A stretch of 64,000 bases of DNA, from the NCBI GenBank assembly GCA_949358305.1, contig OX442314.1, positions 28,505,118-28,569,117 of the forward strand, given 5' to 3'. Below the pieces are notes generated by a model. It was not told the DNA's origin. It was given only the letters and a program-made list of their open reading frames with translations, and searched no databases. This stretch comes from Strigamia acuminata. Taxonomy: Eukaryota; Arthropoda; Chilopoda; Geophilomorpha; Linotaeniidae. The position numbers and the translations under genes are program-made. Shown here piece by piece: positions 12,250 to 24,965 of the stretch (positions within the stretch are counted from its first letter, which is position 1; the number at the start of each line of letters is the position of its first letter).

Positions 12250-12591
12250 TCTTGTTGGTAGCCATTAAATTCGTAACTAATTTTTAAAGTCATGGCAACA
12301 CTACAAACAACTGTGATGGGAACGACGTTAGGTTAAATAAATAGCTAATTTTACCAATAGATGGCACTGTTAGTTCTAATTTAGGACTAATTAATTTTTA
12401 AAAAATGTGGGTTGGCGAAATAAAATGTCAGTTTTTTTTATAAATGAGAAGGTGAGGTTTATTTTATGATAAAAAAAAAGAATACACGTTTGATAATCGA
12501 TAAGCCCCAAACATCTTAAGATGCTCGTCGTTAACTATCGGCGTGTCCTTCGTTCATTTCATTGATCAATCGAAACATTGATAATAATAAG

Positions 12592-15531
12592 TCACTCATA
12601 AGTTTGTCTGTAGATTGCAAGCGCAATTTTGCAAGTAATCGGATTTGATTTAGTGTCGTTGCCCTGATTTCCATCATGAACTGAAATTATTTATATTGAT
12701 TAAAACACTCAAAAATTAACGTTTTTGACGCCATTTTAACTGTACCAACCGAACAGAAAGATACTTACTCGTAATATATTTCTTGGCATCCTCATCCTAA
12801 AATTTACATTCATCAATTAAACTTTAAAAAAAATTCAATTGATTGATATTTAATTTAATGATAATTTTATGAACCAAACCACAATGTTTTCTTGAGATTT
12901 AGGCCTCGGTATGTTAGTCCAATTAACACAAATTTCCGGTTGGTCGACCAATTCATTAAGCGGAATATGAAACTCTGCTCGCAGACCCTAAAAACCAAAA
13001 AATATGAAAAACGTAAAAACAACTCACTAATTGCATCGAAACCTTTGAATCATCCAGAATACAAACAGCCAGCGAAGTGGAACAGAATCTTTTGAAAGCT
13101 CTGCAATTTCTTGCGTGTATAATAAACACGTCGTTAAATTCGATGGGATCGGCCCACGGTAGTTGCCGCGTAGAATGCGACGAAACTTCCATCGTCGTTT
13201 TGCTTCCCGTGAGCGAGTTTAAGCCAGAACTATTTGTGGGACTTAGTGAAAGTTCTGCACCAACTGCCGATAATTCTTTTTCGTCCATTTGCCAGGTGTA
13301 TTTAACGCGATAAGAAACGCTACTTTTGGCCGCAACTTGCTTCTTGGGAATAAGCTATAATACGCAAAAAATGCAATTTTTACGTTTGTTTACTGAAAAT
13401 ATATCCAAAGTGAGCAAAAAATCTGGACACACACATTTCATTTTTCAACTGTATGAAAGTATAAATTGTATAACCACGAACACAATAAACCTACATAGGG
13501 TAAATCACATTCGAAACTTGGAAATTCGGTGTCTACGATTGTTATTTACCCTATGCACCATGAATGGTGCTGTGGAACCGAGTATTTATTCATCGGTGAC
13601 ACTTTTTAACATTTTTTGAATAGTCTGCTGGCCGAAAAACGGCAATATCTTGAAAACGGCTTGTCGAAACAATTTGAAACTTGGAAATTGGGTGTCTACG
13701 AGTGTTATTTATTCTATGCACCATGAATGGTGCTGTGGAACCGAGTATTTTACGTTTGGGACATGTTTTACATTTTAACAATAGGCTCCGTCCTTCCCCT
13801 AGATGGGCGAATCGAATGTTCTGCCAAGGTTATTCTACCGCATGATTAGAATTGATATATCTTCAGTCATTTTCGAGTAGAAAGTGTGTCCAGACTTTTG
13901 ACTCGCCGTGTAGTGTATGTGATTATTACAGCTGCGGTAGTTCGTTTTGCTGTTTGATCGGGTTGGATGGACAGTTGGATGACGTTAACCTTAACACCTG
14001 CTGCAATTGCTTCAAATTTGCCTCCTTTCAGCATCCAGGTGTTGTACAGTAGCATTTCCTTACGGTAAACCGCAATTTCATCCAAATTCACCAAATGTTG
14101 ACAGTTGGATAGAACAAAACCACGATAACCACTAACAAACTATAAAAAAAATAAAAAATTTCACCGGTAGTGCAGATTACCGGTAACTGTGCATTGTGTT
14201 TTAGGTGTTTGTGTTTTGTGATGTCACTTCCTCGAGTGTTTGTGTTTATTGGCTTAAAAACACACCAAAACAGTGTCGACGGTGAAAATTGAACGAAAAA
14301 TCCAAATTAAGATAAATAAAGGCTTCTATAAAAATGTCAGGGTCTATTAAGAGTTGGCATGAAGAAATCTACCAACATTGAGCATAATTTTCATTACTTA
14401 CCATAAGTGGGTTTCCCATCAGCCATAAAATTCGGAGATTAGCTATAGTTTTCACAAGAGGGACTAAAGCAGATAAATTATCCAAGTCATTAAAGCTCAA
14501 ATCCAAATGTATTAAATTCGGAAATTCACGTTGCAACGACTTTCCCGCGAATGAAATAGCTGTTGAAGGATGAAAAAAAAATTATACATAGAATTATAGA
14601 GACTAAGTTGGCACATACGACTAGGCGCATTCATGAAGTCATGTTTTCAAATTGCTGTTTCGTCTCAATGACTTCATGAATTCGTCCATCGTCGCTATTT
14701 TTCCGGCAGTTCCGTATTCAAATAATATTTTTTTGTGTTTTGCTGCTGTAAAAATAGCGCAAGTTCCCATCATTGTGTGGTACTTCCGGTAAAAGATGCT
14801 TATACATTTTATCAGATTGTAAGCCAAGCCTAAATATTTCAGACTCATTAGTTTGCTTTCAAGAATCTCATCCAATGAAGTAAATTGATTATATCCAAGT
14901 TCTAGAATTTCTACTGTCGCCGGTACTAAAGTAGCAGGTAGAGAGTCAATGTCGCTACAAGACAGTATTACTGTCTTCATCTTATTGGAAAAATCCTTCT
15001 TTGAAAACTGGAATTTTAAAATAAAACGTTAAAAGAAATTTCAACTAAGTGTAGTAAATCCTGTATTTGTTCGATTAATTACATTTACAACATGCTGTGT
15101 TTGTATTCCAAAGGCATTTCCACTGTTACCAGTCAAAATGCCTTTGTAATCCTAACACAGCGTTTGTAAATGTCATTTTAAACAGTAACTGCATTCAAAA
15201 ATTAAAATAACAATTTTTTTGATGTCATTTTTGGTTTAAAATTGAAGTAAAACACAAAATATTTTAGTTTTTGAGTGCAGCTAGTGATAAACAATCGAAA
15301 TAGAAGTATTAAATCGGTAGACTAACTCCTTCTTCTGTAATTGCCATTTTACCTTTTTGCTAGCATATTTCAAATCAGAATCTTTTTCTGTAGACTTTTT
15401 TGGTAATTCAATTTTCTTGTTCTCCTATTTAAAAAAAAATACATTTGTAACTGCTTATTTACTAAACATGGTATTGTATTCACAGGTGCAAGAGATTGAA
15501 TCTTTTTCGTATACCGGTACTTCTCATTCAT
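12592..15531 (-). CDS. LRRC43-like leucine-rich repeat protein, tandem copy A (408 aa)
   Basis: First gene of the array in transcription order. Exons: 15484-15531, 15353-15424, 14806-15007, 14402-14559, 13930-14139, 13043-13354, 12880-12987, 12769-12796, 12592-12680 (1227 nt, phases match). A Lys-rich N-terminus (about residues 1-45) is followed by four to five leucine-rich repeats (about 50-160; VEILELGYNQF, LKYLGLAYNLIK, LIHLDLSFNDLDNL, LRILWLMGNPL). After these come SGYRG, a long tail with HSTRQLPWADPIEF, and a C-terminal NPITCKIALAIYRQ strand. The order GNPL-YRG, then HST-PWA, then the C-terminal strand is what I recall of vertebrate LRRC43, a poorly characterised protein expressed with motile cilia; this family is shorter. 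Function is not established. Confidence 0.72.
13406..13912. mobile_element. Small mariner-type MITE of intron 5, copy A, opened by a later insertion
   Basis: The outer ends (CAAAGTGAGCAAAAAATCTGGACACACAC and GTGTGTCCAGACTTTTGACTCGCCGTG) match the intact element at 7808-7939 of copy C. About 390 bp of foreign sequence (about 13450-13845) lies inside. Confidence 0.55.
13508..13785. repeat. Two-unit direct repeat inside the intron 5 insertion
   Basis: A unit containing GAAACTTGGAAATT(C/G)GGTGTCTACGA and CACCATGAATGGTGCTGTGG occurs twice (about 13512-13580 and 13675-13750) with the same order of motifs. CACCATGAATGGTG is itself a palindrome-like motif. Origin unknown. Confidence 0.6.
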
Positions 15532-16944
15532 TTTGCATTAAATAACTAAGTACTATATTTATAACTGCCGTTTCAAAATCACGGTAACAATAAAATTTAT
15601 ATTTTTCACACTCAGAAGTAAAAAATCCCCATTAGCAAAATCCCTGAACTATATTACACAAGCGAACTTAAAATTAAACGGTCATTGTCAACCATGATCA
15701 ATGTTTTATAAGAAAGAAACCAGGGGGAAGCACGACTTACCCAAAAGCTAGAGACAGACCGAATCCCCACTATATTAAAGTTCGCTGCTCCGTAGCTCGC
15801 TTGCATGGCTCTACAATTCGGACAACAATGTGCACATGTTTTGGACAGCTGCAAAAATTAATGATTTGTTAACTGCTTTGAATTCCAGTCAACTCCAGAA
15901 TTTAAATTAACAATAAAATATTTTATTACACAAAAAAATCTACAAATAATCTACAAAATCAGGAAAAAGGGGTCTTAATTACATGTGGATAACTCTTATG
16001 CAACAATCAAAATTCATTTTTAATAAAAACTTATACATAGAAATATTTTAGAAAATAAAAGTATTCAACTTTTGATAAATATATTAAATTTCTTTAACAA
16101 ATAATAATAGTGGAATGTTACATTTTGTTTTAAATTGTTACTAGTTTAACTAAACTTGCTACTTTTTTCAAAAAAAAATATTGAAAACACCCAGCAATCT
16201 TCTTGGCCATCACATCAATTCAATCCATTGCTATCAATCCTAAATAAAATAAAAAACATAAATTAGCAACAATTACACTAAATAAATAAATGCAGTTAAA
16301 GTGAAGGAAAACATGCAATAGTACTACAAAGAATAAATAGAATGGCAGGTGTTGTAAGAAAGCTGAAACCAATGCATTAATGCAATCAAAACAAACTTTA
16401 CCCCCAAACAGAACCACATCAAAAGTGCAATTCAAATTTCAAATAAAATAAACAATACCAGTTGAACCCAAAACAGGAAATGAATCCTTCTCCACCAATA
16501 ACCAATTATATTAAGTTTACAACTTATTAGTTCACCCCAAAGACAGAATTCCTATTGGGGATCACGGAGTTATCGATGGAACGACTTTAAAAACCCAAAC
16601 TTACATTTGCACCAAGAAACTGGAAAAACCACAGAAAACCCAGTGCGATAACTCCATCATGCAGGCTCACGTCTCAAACATTCTCCAATAATAAGTCGCC
16701 CATCCAAGTACTAACCAAACCCAATGCTGCTTAACTCGCGTGTTTTAATGGAAAGGTGCACTCAAAACCGTGCATTCATGCAAAAATTAATTAACGACAA
16801 ACAAACCCATGCATTCAGTTAGCCAAAACAAGATGTGGAATTAGTCAAGTTATGCAAAGCCCGAGCGATACGCATTAATTCGTGCAGATCAAAGTGTTGT
16901 TAGTTGCTACGACTACAAACTCGTATATATCTCCTTACATGTTC
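15532..16944. other. Spacer between Disabled and the LRRC43-like array
   Basis: AT-rich, with no coding exon that I can support. The right part (about 15900-16944) is presumably the 3' UTR of Disabled, with several minus-strand AATAAA-like signals near 15910-15925. At 15720-15765 is a block (complement GGTCTGTCTCTAGCTTTTGG followed by GTAAGTCG) that recurs upstream of copies C (9597-9643), D (6658-6705) and E (1467-1512). It is a candidate non-coding first exon with a splice donor, or a promoter, for each array gene. Confidence 0.45.
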
Positions 16945-19900
16945 CTAGCGATCTCTATTTACTATAAAAGAATCCATAACCCATCCATTTTTCTTGTTCA
17001 ACTTATTCTGCGACTCTATTCTGGACTCTTCGTTCGACGGCGACGTAAAGAAATCGTCGGCAAACGGATCGGAGTTCCGATGAAATATCGACTGCTCGAC
17101 CGGCTTCGCCATGATCCACGCCGTCTCAAAGTCCGTCACATTCCCCCGATTCCTAGTCACCATATTGTCTACTTGCTCCACATTCTCATTCACTGTAAAC
17201 CGTTTATTGTCCACTCCGTTATTCAAGCTATTCGGCGGCGGCAGCGGAATAAACGCCGGCGACGAAACCCCGACGTTCGGGCAGCGCGGCGAATAGCTAC
17301 TTCCGTTCGGCGAACTCCAGCACACGCTGGAGCCCTTGCTTCCGTCCGACTGCTGCGACATGGAACTGACCGAAGTCAGCGAGTTGGATTCCGGCGTGTT
17401 CGCGTAGCGCCCGGAAACCGGTCGGGGGGAGCTCCCCAGCCCGGGAACCGGTCCCCGGACGCGGCGGCTCGGGATGGTTATGGGTAAAGTCCCGCCCGGT
17501 CTGTCTCCGCAAGGTCTATCCGCTTTGGCCGGCTGGTTGTCCCTCAAAGACGCCGGCGGATCGAGTTTGAACATCGGCGTCGGCTTTTTGGGCGGCAACG
17601 GCGGCGCGAACCCCGTCGGTGGACGCGGCGGCAGGACCGGCGGCAGCGGCGGCGGCGGGTTGGGCGGCGAAGGAAGATTGAACTCGTCGTCGAAGAACAA
17701 ATTCCTCCCGTTGGTCTTCGACGCGAAGGAGTCGGAAGAGCCGCCATCCGAGTTGGCCAGTGGACTGGAAGTGCCCGAAGACGACGGTTCCCTAAAGGGG
17801 TCTGGCGAAGGACTGACGGACAGGGGTGGGGAACCTACGGATCGACTCGAAGCCACGGAAAAATTGCTGTCGGACGATGGCGGCGAGGACGAACGCTGGG
17901 AAGAGGCTTGAACCAGGTCGTTGAGGACCTTCTTGGGGGGATTTTTTACCTCGTGGAAGAAATCTTTCTTGTGTATAAAAGGCCGGTCTTTGCCCAGAGG
18001 GTCGAGATCGGAGAAAAAATCCGGATCGGTCTTCGGAATGTCGGTCTGCGGCTGTTCCGTCACGTCCAGGTCCGGGTTGGACTCTTCCGGAGAGGCGAGG
18101 AAAGCGTCGTTGAGGACGCGGTCGAGCATGCTGCTGCTGCGTTCGCGGATGACGGCCAGCGGAGCGTATTTGTCGGACGATTCGAATGGGTTTGTTATGG
18201 GCGAGGGGCGCGTGTTGGTCACCGCAGGTGTCGATTGAGGTCCGTCGAAGTGGGCCGTGAAAGCCGCCGATACCTCTTCGCTCGCTGGCGATTTGTTGCT
18301 GAAAGCAAACTCGGTTGCACTGCTCACGTTTACAGTCAGGAAAGATCCTCCCTAGGAAACAAATAAAATAAAATAAAAAACAGTTTTTTCCATTCAATTT
18401 CACTCTAAATACTCTAATAGAATGCGGGTGTTCTAATTACAAAATCCAAAAATCGAAAACATTAAAAGTTACCAAAATAATTTTATTATTTCAATTTTTT
18501 TTTCAAAAAACATTGAAAAATTACATAAAAAAAATTTCCATAGATTTAATTATGACCCGAGAAGTGCACAATGCTTAAGTAAAGTTGAATAACTGGGTGG
18601 CTTAGGTGGTCCAACCCAGTTATAGCAAATCCGCCTTAACGTAAAATCCGTTTTCACAACATTTGGCGATTCGCTACAACGGCGTTGGACTGCACCTGTA
18701 AAGCGTGAACGAGCTTCGTTTAGTACCGCAATTAAAACCATTGCATAATGCACCACTTATATTTAATTGAGGGTATTCAATCATTCCCAATGACCTCCTT
18801 TACTATTAAATATTGCAACTGTTCCAGATACAAAAAATAGCATCAAAATTGAATACCCCGCACTCATTTATGCGTACTATGACTAATTACCGTGTTACTG
18901 CTCATGGATGAAGATATGCTGCTGATAAAAGTCAAAGGATCCGTGAAAAATGGATCATTGCTGGCGGGGTTTGCAAAGAAATCATCCTCGCCCGTGACGG
19001 ATCTTCGCGGTTCCTTCAAAACAAAGTATTTGCTTAGTGTAATTGTAATTTTGCAATTTTTGAATAAACTTACGTTGACTACTAGAGTGGTCTCTGCATC
19101 AAGATCCAGCAGGTTGGGTCCGTTGTCGGGGGCATCTTCAATGATATAAATTGTCTGCAATTTAATTCACTGTCAGTTAATGTGCAATTTTTTAAGCGTT
19201 TCAATAAACTTTACTTGTTCATTTTCAGTGCTGCTAGAGCTTCCTCGATTTACTTCGCGCTCAACCGACTCTTCGCTAACATCGGACGTCTTGCATTCGG
19301 ATTCTGAACCGTTCGCTGGAGCATTGCAGGAAAGGTTTTCCTCTATTTCTCGCTTGCGGAGATTGAAAACCACTTGAAACAGATCTCGCATGGCCACAAC
19401 CACTTGTTGTGCCTAGAAATAATCGAAAACATATAGAAGTGAGACAAAATTGAATTCGAAAGCAACAGATATGCAATATTTACTCGTAAAACCCCAAAAC
19501 TAAACTATAAATAGACAAAGCAAATTTTTTTTTATATTTCATATGCGTAGTATCACTTTTGATGTTTTTATTAAAACATTAAATTAAATTAAACTAAATT
19601 AAATTAAACTGAAGGGAAGTTTTCTTTGTCCACGACTGTACATACTTTCTGTAGTCTTTACCATTTACATAAACACCCAAAACAACAAAAACAGAAACTT
19701 TCAATGCGCCTATTGTAGCATTAATACCTTGCCACTCATATAAATTTACATAATTCCGGGTAAACGCACACGTTTCACTTTTAATTGAAGCTTTGTCACA
19801 TCATTCAGCCCACCAAGGATGGCTGATCAAACAAACCTTGAATCAGAAGCTGAATCACTTGATAAAGCAAGCAGAACCTCATCCGGCGAACAAAATCCGC

Positions 19901-22900
19901 CGAAGCAATTACATAACGAGCGAAACTGTTTCCACCCAATATATATTTACCGCTTTCTCGGTCTTAACGGCGAAGAAGCTGTGTCCAAGTGCAGGGCTGC
20001 CAAATACATATCCAAAAGCACGGTTGTCCGAGATATCTTGAGCTATAAACGATATCTTGTGGACCGGATGGTGGTGCAATACATTCTGCAAACAAAACAT
20101 AAAAATACTTTTATTCACACACATTAAATTGCAATTGAATAGTCACAGCTGGAACAAATAAACTATTGGGATCTATGGCCTTTTTTAACTACCAATAAGT
20201 CCTCAAAACCCAGATATAAACCAGATGTTGCTGAATGATACCCTTGACATCAAGGAAACAACAGGATTTGATGTTTTTCTTTCCCCCTTTTTTTTCTTTC
20301 TTTCTTCTTCACACTTTTTGCTTCTCTGTCCTCATTTGAGATGACTAATTTAAATATAGTTTCAACCTTGAAATTACAACACAGCTGACCTCAAAACTAT
20401 CAAAACCATAATCTAAGCAGAATGTAAACAATAATAAACATTAAAAAACACAATTCAACTGATGATAGCATTGAAAACTCATGTTTAATTCCCAGAATGT
20501 AACTATTCAAGGTCATAAACCCGAACAATCTGCACAAGGACAGTGCAAAAATTTACCATTTCATGGCTGCGACTTAGAAAATATTTAAAGTAAACTTTAA
20601 AAAAAAAAAAAAAAAAACATTCATCAAAAATAAACATATCTAATTGGCTGTTGCATCTTTTTTCCGCCAAACATTCCATTTATGCATGATTGAAGCAACA
20701 GTTGCATCCGAAAAGTAATTTAAAACAAACAAACATTTTTAAACTGTTTGTTCATGCAGCAAATTTCAGGTTGAACATTTAAGTTGGTCATTTAATTAAC
20801 GTTTCTTTGATCTAACAATAATTTTAAACTACGAAAGACGTTCAACTAAACTTTAAAACAGCGTTTATTGCAACTATCCGTCAACGTCCGTACTTACCGC
20901 CTCATTTAAACACCAGGATTCATTAAGACGCCGGGCCCGTTTTAGCGCAGGGCGTTTAAACGAGGCGGCACGATAATAAACACATTTAAAACACGTCAAA
21001 CCATTTGCGATGAAAAATTATTTACCAATCCTTTCTCATCTTTGATTTTAATCCCGTCTACCGATACATTGAAGACAATCTTCTGCTTATGAGTATTTGA
21101 TGCCTTCACGTTTGCCTAAAAAAAAATACAAGAAAAACTCTTATTAAATGACAATATTAACAACTAATGAAGCTAAATCAACTTGATATCAAGTGATAAC
21201 ATGATTGGATATTTTTTTATTATTATTATCAACTTGTGCAAGTTATTCAACCATAAGTCGTGTATTGGATTACCTTCAGTTCCAATAGAGCTTCTTGGGC
21301 GAGGCGATCACCTCGAGCCTGGCCAACCTCTTTGATCCCAATTAATTTTGCCTTGAAATTCACACCATCTCCAAAAAACCGATTGGGATCTTGTTTATCA
21401 GCAACTGCACACATGACACAAGAAATTAAAGTGAGTTTTATGCTTCAATATCATTAAACTCAGTTTCCACTAATTCATTTACATATCAAGGGGAAAACAA
21501 GTTTCAATTTGTTCAACCTTGACTTTACAATATAAAAAAATAGATATCAATTTGGATAGGAGCAGGTGCCAGAATGGTTGACAAATCAGATGCCAGCATT
21601 TTTTTTTTTTTTTTTTTTAAATACATTAACTGCAATACAAAATGGCTATTTTGCAAAGGTAGTAAAGAAATTAGCTCATTGAATTAAATAATTGAAAAGA
21701 TAAACATTTGTGGTAATAAATATTACATCAAACGGAATAATGATGGGGCTAATTCGAAGTAAATACAAAAGGGTGTGTACAGATGAAATCTGTTTTCCAT
21801 TGCATCATTAGATGAATGTTTAAACAGTGCTGGGCTGGTTTCATGCTTTATTTAGTTAGAAGGTCAAATGTATGTTGAAATCACAAAGAATTTAAAAAAT
21901 AAACTTTACATGTTTTTTTGTATATTATTATTATTATTATTATATAAATAAATTTACACTTTTCAAGCTGAATATCGATCCCATGCACAAAATGTGCATA
22001 TTTCAGATTACATTTTAATTGTAATGGCAAAATGGAAACAACATCAAAGTGTTTTAATCATCTAACAGATTAATCCCACTGCATTCCAATCTACCTGAAT
22101 TTATCTTAAACTCTGCACCTGGTATCGGCAGGGCTGCCATAACCATGAGTGCAAGTTGTACACCGCACAAGAGCGCCACACAAGTGCAGGGCGGGGGGGG
22201 GAGGGGGGAGGACAAGCGCCATAAAAGTTTTTGCACAAAAGCGCCTTAGTCAGCAGCGGCCCGGGTATTGGTATCTTTAATGCCAAATCCAAACCCTAAA
22301 TTTTATTTTTTCCCCACGAAACCACGAAAGTGTAAAATTGTTTACAGCGCACGAGTGAATAGTGCTATTTATCCGTTATTATTTCTAAAAATCATGCATT
22401 AGCTACGCTCCAGTGCACAAACAGCAATTTTTAAGTTTTAACAATTTTTACCATAATTGTGGATAGGAGTGTGGACTCAAGTTGCCTGACAAACTCTACT
22501 GGTTAACCTAGTGCAATCATCCCAACAGTGGACATAATGCTTACGTAATTGGGATGCATGAGACTCAAAAACTACGCTATAATAAACCAGGCCCAAAAAC
22601 AAACGCATTCACAGTTAGGCAAGTTTTTGCCTTCTGTTTTTCTTGTTTATAAAAAACACCAACCCCCACAAAAACTTTGAATGCCCTTATGGTTTTTCTA
22701 CCAAAGGACTTTTAAAAGAACTGATGAGTAGTCTTATCGTCAGTGCACTGTGCGATTTTCCGTGCGCTTCATCATTCATTGTTTTGAATGCCAGTCAGAA
22801 GACTTTGGACGCATTAATGCACCTAAAGATGGAAACACAAGGGAGCGGGTAAAATTTAAAAGCTTGCTTTTACTTGAAAAAGCGGCTAAAAACTCGCCCA

Positions 22901-24965
22901 CTATAACAAACACAAGCTTGCGTTTTTATTCAAAGCTTTGTTTTGAAGCGAGCTTGTACTCACCCGCTCCGATCAAACTGCGTTTGATTTACCAGCTTCA
23001 AGCTTGCTGGTGTTCTGGTCATGTGACTTTGACAGCCAATCAGAATAGTGAGGAAATTCTTGAAAGAGATTTTGGCGGGAATTTCTACCTAGTTACCTAC
23101 CTAGCTCGAGTTTGCCAGTTAACCTGGTAAGCAAAAAGCGGATGAAGTGAGCTCGTAAATGACTCCCTCTTTAAACTTGTACCAGCAAGCTTTGAAATTT
23201 TACCCGCTTCCTCGTGTTTCCACCTTTAGTCTCGGTGCCCCGTGCTGTTGCACCGCTCGATTGTGCTTTCAGCCGCCCCTGGTTGTCGTTAATTTCCAAA
23301 CGCAGGCTTTGTGTTAGTGGACAATAAAAACAATCAATGTTCCAGTTTTGTAATAAATTAAATGCTATAAATAAGTCATTCAATCAGTTGATTACATTAC
23401 ACTGCACTCACCCAAATCAGGCGATGGAGGCGGATTCGAAAACTGCTTGGGAGGATTCGGATTTAAAGGACTAGGCACAACTAAGGAGTGAAGAAGCAAC
23501 TTTGGCACTAATCAAGCAAAAAAAGACAAAAAAAAATATGGATGACAGGTTAATTTAAGCACAAAAGGATTTTACTTTTTGTTGAATTTAAATAAAAACA
23601 TGAATCATTTTTACTTACAACATCAGCAGCCAAAAACAAACATTTGTTAAATATTATTCCCACTTAAGGACAAGTTACAGAAACTCTCACAAGTTGTTAA
23701 TCCACACAACAAAAGAGATGCGTAATTTTATTGTTGTGGTCAAACTTTGAACCATTGTGAGCTTAACCAGGTCAATCCCACAGAAAGATTTTAAAATTAT
23801 GTACAAATCGGGTCCACTGAACCCCAATCTGATGCTTCTTAATAATCCACTTAACCACACATGCATGCCCTCTATTTCAACTGAATTTGGTTAGTGTCTC
23901 ATATGACCTTCCATTGGTTAATTACACTTGTACACAATCTCACATTTGCATTTCAAGGTGTTCTGGTTCTACAAACATAAAAAAGAAAAAAAAAGAAAAA
24001 AAAAAAAAAAAAAAACCTCTTTATAAAGTTTCAAAATTATATAATCAATTCATTACAAAATAAATTTAAAGTTGAAATAACAACAATTTAAATGTAAAAA
24101 TGCAAACGGTTTTGGTAAATTTCAAACCAAATTCTCCATTTTTTGGATAAATTTTGAAAAAATTCTCCATTTTTTTGATCAATTTCGACCAAATTCTCAA
24201 CTTTTTCTCAAATTTTGACAAATTTTTCTCAAATTTGAGAAAAATTTGTCAAAATTTGTCAAAATTTGAGAAAAATTTCTCAAAATTTGTCAAAAGATGA
24301 GAAAAATTTGTCAAAATATGAGAAAAATTTGTCAAAATATGAGAAAAATTTGTCAAAATATGAGAAAAATTTGTCAAAATATGAGAAAAATTTGTCAAAA
24401 TATGAGAAAAATTTGTCAAAATATGGTTAAAAAATATACTTTGCAATATACTGCGTTTCACTTAACGCATTCCAAAATGTATATCATTTCGCAGAATTAA
24501 ATGTATTACAGTCGAAACTCTTTATAACGAATCGCAAGGGACCAGAATAATCGATCCAAAGAATTTTTGTTCAATATGGGAGGAATGTCCCCATACGTCC
24601 TATCTTCTGTACCACTCATCTAACCGGTAAATGTTCCCGGCATTCTTTAAAACTCGATTTCTATTTGTATTTTTGATACCTAGCATAGTCACGACCCTTT
24701 AGAACTGCCGGGGCCCAGACCCCAATCAACCTTTGTCGAAATAGAACATCATACGCTCTCTTTATGGGACCCATTTCTAGGACACGACCTATGTCCGGAC
24801 CACACAGCTTACACTGTATTCTAGTCTTATCGATCAATCACCTTTTCTGGCATTGCGAAACTTCTTAAACTCTCTCCACTTGCCACTGGGAAGATCCCGC
24901 TTGCTTTCCTCGCTACCGGTTGAATTCGTCTCCTCCATTTCTTCTTTTTCGATACTCTCCTCCAT
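16945..24965 (-). CDS. DAB: Disabled homologue, PTB-domain endocytic/signalling adaptor (about 785 aa)
   Basis: Exons: 24842-24965, 23412-23480, 21274-21404, 21026-21115, 19951-20085, 19215-19412, 19074-19154, 18891-19013, 16945-18351 (2358 nt, phases match). The N-terminus [12 protein letters not shown] leads to a PTB domain (about residues 60-215): [71 protein letters not shown] and [12 protein letters not shown], all close to DAB1/DAB2. The PTB of this family binds NPxY tails of LDL-receptor-type proteins. The large last exon encodes a low-complexity tail with a polyproline stretch (SH3 ligand), NPF (EH-domain ligand) and DPF motifs such as SDPFADDFF (AP-2 ligand), matching a clathrin-adaptor role at the plasma membrane. 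GC content rises sharply in the last exon. The stop in the last exon is inferred from the open frame. Confidence 0.93.
18352..18890 (-). other. Intron 8 of Disabled
   Basis: A 539-bp AT-rich intron. I see no embedded gene or clear mobile element. Confidence 0.6.
20887..20972. repeat. Short inverted-repeat element of the GGCGTTTAA family
   Basis: TTACCGCCTCATTTAAACACC at the left faces GGGCGTTTAAACGAGGCGGCA at the right, with a GC-rich core. The ends match the right end of the element at 54046-54302. It lies in intron 4 of Disabled. No clear target duplication was found. Confidence 0.5.
22815..23236. repeat. Inverted-repeat element in Disabled intron 2
   Basis: The left arm around 22815-22866 (CACCTAAAGATGGAAACACA...GCGGGTAAAATT) is complementary to 23190-23228 (AAATTTTACCCGCTTCCTCG...TTTCCACCTTTAG). 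The interior has further GCTTGC/GCAAGC arms. It looks like a MITE with about 45-bp ends; the exact boundaries and target duplication were not resolved. Confidence 0.5.
24248..24425. repeat. 21-bp minisatellite in Disabled intron 1
   Basis: The unit AAAATTTGTCAAAATATGAGA is repeated about six times almost perfectly (24300-24424), with decayed copies on the left side back to about 24180. Because 21 is a multiple of three, both strands give spurious periodic ORFs. Confidence 0.9.
24509..24816. mobile_element. Pogo-like MITE
   Basis: Starts CAGTCGAAACTCTTTATAACGAA and ends GGACCACACAGCTTACACTG, with TA on both sides. The motif TTATAACGAATCGCAAGGGACC is shared with the element at 35228-35397. The right end lies 26 bp beyond the donor of Disabled exon 1, so this insertion is very close to a splice site. 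Confidence 0.7.

Noticed and set aside
17474-18591. Several ORFs of 100-200 aa on both strands over the last Disabled exon and over 57.6-59.4 kb
   Set aside because: They lie antisense or out of frame to long, domain-bearing ORFs in GC-richer DNA, have low-complexity Arg/Gly/Ser composition and no recognisable domains.
24180-24430. CRISPR-like array
   Set aside because: Units are adjacent with no unique spacers, and the DNA is clearly animal.
24249-24500. ORFs encoding perfect heptad repeats (ILTNFSH and MRKICQN)
   Set aside because: They are produced by the 21-bp minisatellite, whose unit is a multiple of three; they lie in an intron of Disabled.
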